This document shows positions 7,500-12,532 of a DNA stretch of 12,532 bases, in pieces. A program made the translations under genes and the position numbers. Within the stretch, counting starts at the first letter, position 1; each line of letters starts with the position of its first letter. This DNA is from Pseudomonadota bacterium (GTDB lineage Bacteria > Pseudomonadota > Gammaproteobacteria > Xanthomonadales > Xanthomonadaceae): NCBI GenBank assembly GCA_025355485.1, contig JANXZP010000243.1, forward strand, positions 1-12,532, in the 5' to 3' direction. The notes beneath the pieces are model-generated. The model had not been told where the DNA came from and made no database searches. It saw only the letters and a list, made by a program, of their open reading frames with translations.

Positions 7500-7575
7500 C
7501 GCGAGTTCGTCGCGAAACTCCGGCCATCCAGGCGCGGCATTTTCCGCGAGTCCATCGCGAAAAACCGACCATCCA
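7500..7575. repeat. Degenerate 31-bp direct repeat, two copies, 45-bp period
   Basis: Copy 1 (7500-7530) and copy 2 (7545-7575) both begin CGCGAGT, share the core TCGCGAAA, and end CCATCCA. They match at 26 of 31 positions, with no gaps. They lie 46-122 bases upstream of the kinase start. A third, much weaker TCGCGAA occurs at 7461-7467. They could be paired protein-binding sites or a fragment of a dispersed intergenic repeat family; the window alone does not decide. Confidence 0.6.
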
Positions 7576-7621
7576 TGGCCGGACTGTCGAAAATTCCGAT
7601 CACCAGCCCGAGAAACATTCG

Positions 7622-8557
7622 ATGTCAGCACTGATCTGCGGTTCGCTCGCCTACGACACCATCATGGTGTTCCAGGACCAGTTCAAGAACCACATCCTGC
7701 CGGACAAGGTGCACATCCTGAACGTATCGTTCCTGGTGCCGCGCATGCGTCGCGAGTTCGGCGGCTGCGCGGGCAATATCGCCTACAACCTGAAATTGCT
7801 GGGCGGCGATCCGATCCCGATGGCGACCGTCGGCCAGGATTTCGGACCGTACCGCGCGTATTTCCAGGAACTCGGGATCGAACTCGGCCGCGTCAAGGAA
7901 ATCCCCGAGCTGTTCACCCCGCAGGCCTTCATCACCACCGACCTCGACAACAACCAGATCACCGCCTTCCACCCGGGCGCGATGATGCGTTCGTACGAGA
8001 ACCATGTGCGCGACGTGCCGGGCGTGACCATCGGCATCGTCAGCCCCGACGGTTACGAGGGCATGATCCAGAACGCGAAGGAATTCTCCGAGGGCGGCAT
8101 TCCGTTCGTGTTCGACCCGGGCCAGGCGATGCCGCTGTTCAACGGCGCCGAACTGCGCGCGTTTGTCGAGCAGGCCGATTACGTCACCGTCAACGATTAC
8201 GAATCCAACCTGCTGCAGGAACGCACCGGCTGGAGCGCGGAGACGATCGCCGGCAAGGTCAAGGCCTACATCGTCACTCGCGGGCCGAAGGGTGCGACGA
8301 TCCACGCCGACGGCAAGACCATCGATGTCCCGCCCGCGCACGAACGCCGCATCACCGATCCGACCGGCTGCGGCGATGCGTTCCGCGCGGGCCTGCTGTT
8401 CGGCATCGAGAAAGGCTACGACTGGCTCACCATCGGCCGCATCGGCAACCTGATGGGCGCGCTGAAGGTCGAGCATCCCGGCACGCAGAACCAGCGATTC
8501 GACTACCCCGAATTCGCCGAGCAGTTCCGCCAGCAGTTCGGTTACGCGCTGCGGTGA
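7622..8557 (+). CDS. PfkB-family kinase, adenosine-kinase-like
   Basis: 311 residues. It is a cytoplasmic ribokinase-fold ATP-dependent kinase. Family marks are GGCAGNIAYNLKLLGG (47-62), the NDYE Mg/phosphate motif (191-194), VTRGPKGATIH (218-228) and the anion-hole signature DPTGCGDAFRAG (246-257), with D252 as the catalytic base. From memory it aligns along most of its length with Mycobacterium tuberculosis AdoK: a GSLAYDTIM-type start, FHPGAM (116-121), VNDYESNLL (190-198) and a GTQNQRFDYPE-like end. This suggests adenosine to AMP, that is purine salvage, but other nucleoside or sugar substrates remain possible. The frame is open upstream to 7436; I chose the ATG at 7622 because the family homology starts there and GAGA lies 8 bases before it. 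It stands alone, divergent from mreB and convergent with the next gene. Confidence 0.9.
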   Translation: MSALICGSLAYDTIMVFQDQFKNHILPDKVHILNVSFLVPRMRREFGGCAGNIAYNLKLLGGDPIPMATVGQDFGPYRAYFQELGIELGRVKEIPELFTPQAFITTDLDNNQITAFHPGAMMRSYENHVRDVPGVTIGIVSPDGYEGMIQNAKEFSEGGIPFVFDPGQAMPLFNGAELRAFVEQADYVTVNDYESNLLQERTGWSAETIAGKVKAYIVTRGPKGATIHADGKTIDVPPAHERRITDPTGCGDAFRAGLLFGIEKGYDWLTIGRIGNLMGALKVEHPGTQNQRFDYPEFAEQFRQQFGYALR

Positions 8558-8578
8558 GCGGCGCGTACTGCGCGCCGC
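8558..8578. terminator. GC-rich hairpin between convergent genes (possible bidirectional terminator)
   Basis: GCGGCGCG (8558-8565, allowing for the order GCGGCGCG read on the plus strand) pairs with CGCGCCGC (8571-8578) around the 5-base loop TACTG, an 8-bp perfect GC stem. It fills almost all of the 25 bases between the kinase stop and the TAA of the convergent lipoprotein gene. No T-run follows on either strand, so termination may be weak or Rho-aided. Confidence 0.5.
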
Positions 8579-8582
8579 AGCG

Positions 8583-9305
8583 TTACATGTGCCGTTCGAG
8601 CTGCACGCGGTCGAAGCCGCCGACTTCAAAGCTCAAGGTGCGCGGTTTGCCGCCGATACTGACGTCGATCGTGATCACGCGGATGCTTTCGAGCTTGTCG
8701 CGGATGGTCTGTTCGTCGTCGATGAACATCGCCTGCTTGTTGAGATCGGACTTGGTCGCGGAAAACATCTGCGCGGCGGAGTCGTCGAACTTGATCGCGA
8801 CCTTGCAGCCTTTAGCGCAATCGAACTCGCCGCGGTCCAGCACCAGATAGACACTGCGTCCCCACTTCGGATGCCGGCGCAACACCAGCCGCACCGGCGC
8901 GTTGTCCTTGTTCGCATCGCGGGTGGCGTAGGTCGCCGCACTCTGCACGACGCCATCGCCGCCGCCTTCCATCGGCTCCACGTTGTAGAACCACAGTTTC
9001 TCCAGCCGGCGCTTGTCGCGCGCTTCGTCGACGCGCACGCCGGTATCGGCCAGCGTCGCCTGCACCTCGCGCGCGGCGACCGTGCCCGGCGCGTCGTGCA
9101 GCAACTGGTTGGCGTAAGCCTGCGCGAGTTCGTACTGCCCCGCTGCGCGCGCCTGGTCGTAATTGCGCGCGAGTTCGTTGGCGCCGGCTTCGCGCGCCTG
9201 CCGATCCGCCGCCGCGCGCGTGACGGCCTCGTCGTTGCCGGAAGGTCCGCAACCCGCCAGCAGCAGCGCGCAGAGGATGCTGATCGCCCAACTCGACATG
9301 TTCAT
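8583..9305 (-). CDS. Uncharacterised lipoprotein with C-terminal beta-rich domain
   Basis: 240 residues, function not recognised. The N-terminus is a lipoprotein signal with lipobox LLAGC (lipidated Cys19, then Gly, so outer-membrane sorting is expected). Residues 26-105 are Ala/Arg/Glu-rich and helical, with an AAGQYELAQAYANQLL stretch (54-69) that resembles a single TPR-like hairpin. The C-terminal half (about 137-234) looks like alternating beta strands. It holds a close Cys pair, C163 and C167, in FDCAKGCKV, then KFDDSAAQMFSA (172-183) and MFIDDEQTIRDKL (193-205). I have seen similar Cys-x3-Cys/FDD blocks in proteobacterial proteins of unknown function but cannot name a family. The frame stays open far upstream through the hydrolase gene; the true start is the ATG at 9303-9305, fixed by the lipoprotein signal, the ATGA overlap and an AAGGA site 9 bases upstream. 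Confidence 0.85.
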   Translation of the reverse strand: MNMSSWAISILCALLLAGCGPSGNDEAVTRAAADRQAREAGANELARNYDQARAAGQYELAQAYANQLLHDAPGTVAAREVQATLADTGVRVDEARDKRRLEKLWFYNVEPMEGGGDGVVQSAATYATRDANKDNAPVRLVLRRHPKWGRSVYLVLDRGEFDCAKGCKVAIKFDDSAAQMFSATKSDLNKQAMFIDDEQTIRDKLESIRVITIDVSIGGKPRTLSFEVGGFDRVQLERHM

Positions 9306-10303
9306 CGCAAGAAATCCTTCAGGGCGGCCGCCGTTTCGGCGGTGCGTTCCATCATCGGCATGTGGCCGCAAGCATTCAAGAGGATCGTCCGGCTGTCGTT
9401 CAGCCCGTCCTGGAAAATCGTCGCCGCGCTGGGATCGATGACGCCGTCGTTCCGTCCCCACAGCAGCAGCGCGGGCGAGCGGATCGCCGCCAGTTCGGCC
9501 TGCAACGCGAACGCGTCGGGCCCGCGGCCGATGTCGTCCAGCACGGCCTGCTCGAACGCCGCGTCCTCGCGTCGCCGGTGCACCAGCGCCTCGTCGAACG
9601 GCCATGGCACGAACGGCGGTTTTGCGAACACGATGTTCAGGTAACGGTGCAGGTCGGCGCGGCTGGCTACGCCGAACGGATTCTCGCCGGCCAGCACGCC
9701 CAAGGCGAATGCGTTTTCCTCGAACCGCACGCCGGACGCCGACATCAGCACCAGCTTGTCCACCAGTTCCGGATACCGCGCGGCGAGCAGGCCGACAATC
9801 TGGCCACCCATCGAATGCCCGATCAAGAGCGCCGGCGGCCCTTCGTGTCCCACAATAGTTGGCAATGTCCGCAAAAACAGGGCGAGGCGTTCGACCTGCG
9901 CGGTCGCGCCGTAATCGGTTTGCGCAAGGCGCTCGCTGTCGCCCCAGCCGGGCAGGTCGGGCGCGATCACGCGGTAGTTCGCGGCCAACGCGCCCATCAG
10001 CGGCAGCCAGTTTTCCTTCGCGCCGGTGAAACCATGCACGAACACGATCACCGGTTTGGGCAATTCCGGCAGCAACAGCGCGCTGCGGCCGCGACCCGAA
10101 GCGCGCGCGGGTTTGACGCGACCGGCGTCGAGGTAACTCCAGCGATGCCCGGCGAGTTCGATCGCATAGCGCTGTGCCCCGGCGCGAAGGCGCTGCCGCG
10201 CGAATTCCGCCGACAGGATCCATTCCGGCGCGACCGCAGCCACGCCGACCGTCGCCGCGGCCAGTCCCAATGTCGCGATCAGCGCGCCACGCCCTCGTTT
10301 CAC
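9302..10303 (-). CDS. Membrane-anchored alpha/beta-fold hydrolase
   Basis: 333 residues. It is a serine hydrolase of the alpha/beta-hydrolase-1 type; the substrate cannot be deduced. A basic N-terminus with a hydrophobic segment (about 7-25) and no clear cleavage site suggests a signal anchor with the enzyme on the periplasmic side. The core has the oxyanion motif FVHGFTGAKENW (88-99), APDLPGWGDS (114-123), nucleophile S164 in GHSMGG (162-167), acid D286 in LWGRNDGVIDP (281-291) and H314 in ACGHMPMMER (311-320), so the triad is complete. A cap domain occupies about 195-260. The start is GTG at 10301-10303, one base after the stop of the peptidase gene, so translation is probably by re-initiation. 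The end overlaps the lipoprotein ATG by 4 bases. It could be an esterase, lipase or C-C hydrolase. Confidence 0.9.
   Translation of the reverse strand: MKRGRGALIATLGLAAATVGVAAVAPEWILSAEFARQRLRAGAQRYAIELAGHRWSYLDAGRVKPARASGRGRSALLLPELPKPVIVFVHGFTGAKENWLPLMGALAANYRVIAPDLPGWGDSERLAQTDYGATAQVERLALFLRTLPTIVGHEGPPALLIGHSMGGQIVGLLAARYPELVDKLVLMSASGVRFEENAFALGVLAGENPFGVASRADLHRYLNIVFAKPPFVPWPFDEALVHRRREDAAFEQAVLDDIGRGPDAFALQAELAAIRSPALLLWGRNDGVIDPSAATIFQDGLNDSRTILLNACGHMPMMERTAETAAALKDFLR
9315..9319 (-). promoter_or_regulatory. Ribosome binding site that fixes the lipoprotein start
   Basis: On the minus strand AAGGA lies 9 bases before the ATG at 9303-9305 and 15 bases before the second in-frame ATG at 9297-9299, favouring the first. 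It sits inside the end of the hydrolase gene, and it is the clearest Shine-Dalgarno sequence I see in the window. Confidence 0.55.
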
Positions 10304-10304
10304 G

Positions 10305-12257
10305 TCAATGCGCCGGCTTGGCCTTCGCGATCAATTCCTCGACCGACGCGGTGGTGATCGGGTGATAGCCGGGCTTGGCCTTCTCGAACACACCCTTCGC
10401 GAACGCGAGCCCATCCTGGGTTTTCACCAACGCTTCGTAGATCGGAATGATCAGCTTGCGCCGGCCGATTTTCTGCAGGAACGCAGCCATGCCCGGACGC
10501 GCGGCGGTGTAGTTGCTGCGCACCGCGAGCGGATACCAGCGCATCGCGATTTCGCCGTTCGGAGTGCCATTGAAATGGAAGCCGCTGTCGAGCGCGGCGA
10601 CCTGCGCGGCAGTCAGCGTCTCGGGCATGCCTTCGAGGAAACGTATCCATTCCTGGGTCATCCACTTGCTCGTCGCGGCTGAGGCCGGCAGTGCGCCGCC
10701 GTCCAGCCAGGCCTTGCGCGCGACATCCACTGCGTTGAAACGCTCCGACGCCGCGCGCACCGCGAACACCGGAATGCCCGGCTCGTGCAGCCACGCGTGC
10801 AGCTCGGCGTCGGTGACCGCCTTCGGATCCTTCGGCAGCAGGTTCGCGCGCATCCAGGACTCGAAGTCGTCGCTGGAAATGCTGTGGAACGCGAAATGAT
10901 CGAAGTAGCCGCGCAGGAACGCATCGAAGGTCGGGCGACCGAACCGCTGCTCGAGAAATTGCAGGAACCACGCGCCCTTGGTGTAGGCGATATCGGACAG
11001 GCCATCGTCTGGATCGCGGCCAGTCAATGGCGGCAGGATCAGCACCTGGTCGGCGGGCTTGATGTCGTCGTTGGCGATCTCGCGCGCGAGTTCGCTCTGG
11101 TCGATCACGCGCTCCATCTCGGCCACGTCCTGCCCGTACAGCGCCTCGGTGATGCGCGATTGCACGTAGGTGGTGAAACCTTCATTGAGCCAGATGTCCT
11201 TCCAGCTCGCATTGGTGACCAGGTTGCCCGACCACGAATGCGCGAGTTCGTGCGCGACCAGCGAGACCAGCGATTTGTCGCCGACGATCACGGTCGGGGT
11301 GGCGAAGGTCAGTCGCGGATTCTCCATCCCGCCGAACGGGAACGACGGCGGCAGCACCAGCAGGTCGTAACGCGTCCAGCGGTATGGGCCGTACAGGCCT
11401 TCGGTGGTCTGGATCATCTTCTCGGTATCGGCGAACTCGGCCTTGGCTTTCTCGGCCATCTCCGGTTCGGACCACACGCCGGAACGATCGGAGATGCGCC
11501 GGAATACCAGGTCGCCGGCGGCGATCGCGAGCAGGTACGACGGCACCGCCTGCTCCATGCGGAAGCTGTAATTGCCGTTGCGCACGGCGGCCGGATTGTT
11601 ATCGGCGCTCATCAGCGCCATCACGCTCGGCGGCGTGGTGATGTGCGCGCTATAGGAAAACCGCACACCCGGCGTGTCCTGCAGCGGAATCCACGAGCGC
11701 GCGTGGATCGCCTCGGACTGGCTGAACATGAAGGGCAGTTGCTTGCCCTCGGTCATGCCCGGCTCCAGCCACTGCAGGCCCGATGCCTGCGGCGAGGTTG
11801 CATACGTGATGCGCACCTGGCGCATCTGCCGCGCCGAGTTGATGGTCAACTTGCTGCCGAATATCGGATCGCGCGGCGCGAGTTCGTACGTCAACGGCAC
11901 CCATGTGTCGGTGCCGTCGTTGCCCTCGATCTTGCTGATCGCCAGGTCGCGCGTGTCCAGCACCAGTGGATGCGGCTGCAGGTCGTGCCAGGCCAGGTCC
12001 AGGGTCGCGCTGCCGGCCAGTTGCTTCTTGTCGAAATCCACCGCGAGATCGAGCGTGAGGTTGCTGATGCGCACGACATCGGGCTCGGCGTAACTGCTTT
12101 CGTCGTGCGTGCGGGCAGGCATGGCGGGCTCCGGAGCTTTGGGGGCCGGCGCAGGCTTGGCGACGACCGGCGCGGCGGCGGCGGGCGCTGGGGCATTGCG
12201 CTGGCAGGCGGTGAGCGCCATGACGCAGACGAGGGACATCAGCAGGACAAGACGCAT
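10305..12257 (-). CDS. Exported M1-family zinc aminopeptidase lipoprotein, leukotriene-A4-hydrolase type
   Basis: 650 residues. It is a zinc metallo-aminopeptidase that removes N-terminal residues from peptides. A lipoprotein signal ends in LTAC (Cys18, then Gln, so outer-membrane sorting is likely), followed by a Pro/Ala/Lys-rich tether (about 21-48). The N-terminal beta domain holds FSQSEAIHARSWIPLQDTPG (178-197), close to the equivalent LTA4H segment. The catalytic domain has the exopeptidase motif GGMENP (309-314), the zinc site H336-E337-L-A-H340 with E359 (WLNEG) 18 residues later, and Y425 (IAYTKGAWFLQFLEQ), equivalent to the catalytic Tyr383 of LTA4H. R599 and K601 in the C-terminal helical domain match the LTA4H carboxylate-binding Arg563/Lys565. 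All catalytic parts are intact, so aminopeptidase activity is expected; epoxide hydrolase activity is not implied. It lies 59 bases after ubiE with no clear ribosome binding site, and its stop is one base before the hydrolase start. Confidence 0.94.
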   Translation of the reverse strand: MRLVLLMSLVCVMALTACQRNAPAPAAAAPVVAKPAPAPKAPEPAMPARTHDESSYAEPDVVRISNLTLDLAVDFDKKQLAGSATLDLAWHDLQPHPLVLDTRDLAISKIEGNDGTDTWVPLTYELAPRDPIFGSKLTINSARQMRQVRITYATSPQASGLQWLEPGMTEGKQLPFMFSQSEAIHARSWIPLQDTPGVRFSYSAHITTPPSVMALMSADNNPAAVRNGNYSFRMEQAVPSYLLAIAAGDLVFRRISDRSGVWSEPEMAEKAKAEFADTEKMIQTTEGLYGPYRWTRYDLLVLPPSFPFGGMENPRLTFATPTVIVGDKSLVSLVAHELAHSWSGNLVTNASWKDIWLNEGFTTYVQSRITEALYGQDVAEMERVIDQSELAREIANDDIKPADQVLILPPLTGRDPDDGLSDIAYTKGAWFLQFLEQRFGRPTFDAFLRGYFDHFAFHSISSDDFESWMRANLLPKDPKAVTDAELHAWLHEPGIPVFAVRAASERFNAVDVARKAWLDGGALPASAATSKWMTQEWIRFLEGMPETLTAAQVAALDSGFHFNGTPNGEIAMRWYPLAVRSNYTAARPGMAAFLQKIGRRKLIIPIYEALVKTQDGLAFAKGVFEKAKPGYHPITTASVEELIAKAKPAH

Positions 12258-12316
12258 GGCGGTACCGGCGTGGGGGATACAGGCCGTGGAGTTTACTGCA
12301 CGCCGCGTAACAGGGC

Positions 12317-12532
12317 CTAGACGCTATACCCGCTGTGGATCGCCACGATCCCGCCACTCAGGTTGCGGTAGCTGCAGCGCGCGAAGCCCGCGTCCTCCAT
12401 CATCGCCTGCAGTTCGTCCTGCGGCGGATGCTTGCGGATCGACTCCGCAAGATATTGATAGCTGCCCGCATCCTTCGCGAACAAACGTCCGAGTCGCGGC
12501 AGCACCTGGAACGAATGGAAATCGTAGATCGG
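12317..12532 (-). CDS. ubiE: UbiE, ubiquinone/menaquinone C-methyltransferase (3' end only)
   Basis: The last 71 residues are present; the start and the S-adenosylmethionine-binding motifs lie beyond base 12532. The segment PIYDFHSFQVLPRLG, followed by DAGSYQYLAESIRKHP, LQAMMEDAGF, RNLSGGIVAIHSGY and the end, matches the C-terminus of E. coli UbiE almost without gaps. The enzyme methylates carbon 2 of the benzoquinone ring (and demethylmenaquinone) in respiratory quinone synthesis. The gene ends in TAG, and the M1 peptidase starts 59 bases later on the same strand with no hairpin between them, so the two may share a transcript. Confidence 0.95.
   Translation of the reverse strand, partial: PIYDFHSFQVLPRLGRLFAKDAGSYQYLAESIRKHPPQDELQAMMEDAGFARCSYRNLSGGIVAIHSGYSV

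Larger units (their letters stand above)
7327..7621. promoter_or_regulatory. Divergent intergenic region between mreB and the PfkB-family kinase
   Basis: 295 bases with no convincing gene. It must hold the mreB operon promoter (minus strand) and the kinase promoter (plus strand). I can see a possible mreB promoter at 7377-7405, an 11-base dyad at 7374-7384, a CCGGT...ACCGG dyad at 7455-7471, and a 45-bp-period direct repeat at 7500-7575. The kinase start has GAGA 8 bases before its ATG, but I see no clear plus-strand -35/-10 pair. Short frames on both strands here contain the repeat and look non-coding. Confidence 0.7.

Noticed and set aside
7436..7621. A 62-codon upstream extension of the kinase
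   Set aside because: Kinase homology begins at the ATG at 7622. The extension is Arg/Val-rich and reads through the direct repeat.
7375..7631. Two short minus-strand frames (7375-7572 and 7446-7631)
   Set aside because: They run through the direct repeat in the mreB/kinase intergenic region, have no ribosome binding site and resemble no known small protein.
9306..10223. A long N-terminal extension of the lipoprotein frame through the hydrolase gene
   Set aside because: The extension is Arg-rich and matches nothing. The lipobox, the AAGGA site and the ATGA overlap place the start at 9305.
12258..12316. A separate promoter for the M1 peptidase
   Set aside because: TAAACT is present on the minus strand, but no -35 lies at a suitable distance, so I cannot support a promoter.
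10785..12320. A 511-codon open frame on the plus strand opposite the M1 peptidase
   Set aside because: Same cause: the composition is Arg/His/Gly/Val-rich with no domain, and the opposite strand carries an intact zinc site and lipoprotein signal.

Overview
The window is GC-rich chromosomal DNA from a gammaproteobacterium. I infer a member of the Xanthomonadales (Lysobacterales). The grounds are the gene order mreB-mreC-mreD-mrdA-rodA-mltB-rlpA, MreC and UbiE sequences of gammaproteobacterial type, and strong GC bias at third codon positions that leaves long empty antisense reading frames. I see no insertion sequence, phage gene, CRISPR array, tRNA or rRNA. This is a core-genome region, not an accessory island.

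Layout. Positions 1-7326 (minus strand) hold the cell-wall elongation cluster. Transcribed from right to left it runs mreB, mreC, mreD, mrdA (PBP2), rodA, mltB and rlpA, with rlpA cut by the window edge. The genes are tightly packed: mreC/mreD and mrdA/rodA each share an ATGA stop/start overlap. MreB filaments, the MreC/MreD membrane proteins, the RodA glycan polymerase and the PBP2 transpeptidase together build the lateral wall. MltB and RlpA are lytic transglycosylases that cut glycan strands. An 11-bp hairpin lies between mreB and mreC.

Positions 7327-7621 are a divergent intergenic region with a candidate mreB promoter, small dyads and a 31-bp degenerate direct repeat with a 45-bp period. 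Positions 7622-8557 (plus strand) encode a PfkB-family kinase that closely resembles mycobacterial adenosine kinase. A GC hairpin separates it from the convergent genes that follow.

Positions 8583-12532 (minus strand) hold a second co-directional group: the 3' end of ubiE, an exported M1 metallopeptidase lipoprotein of the leukotriene-A4-hydrolase type, a membrane-anchored alpha/beta hydrolase, and an uncharacterised lipoprotein. The last three are separated by 1 bp or overlap, so they look like one translationally coupled envelope module.

I found no convincing new system. The observations most worth checking are a RodA that lacks the usually conserved Asp of its QPDLGT motif, the mreB-mreC hairpin, the repeat upstream of the kinase, and the coupled peptidase/hydrolase/lipoprotein module.
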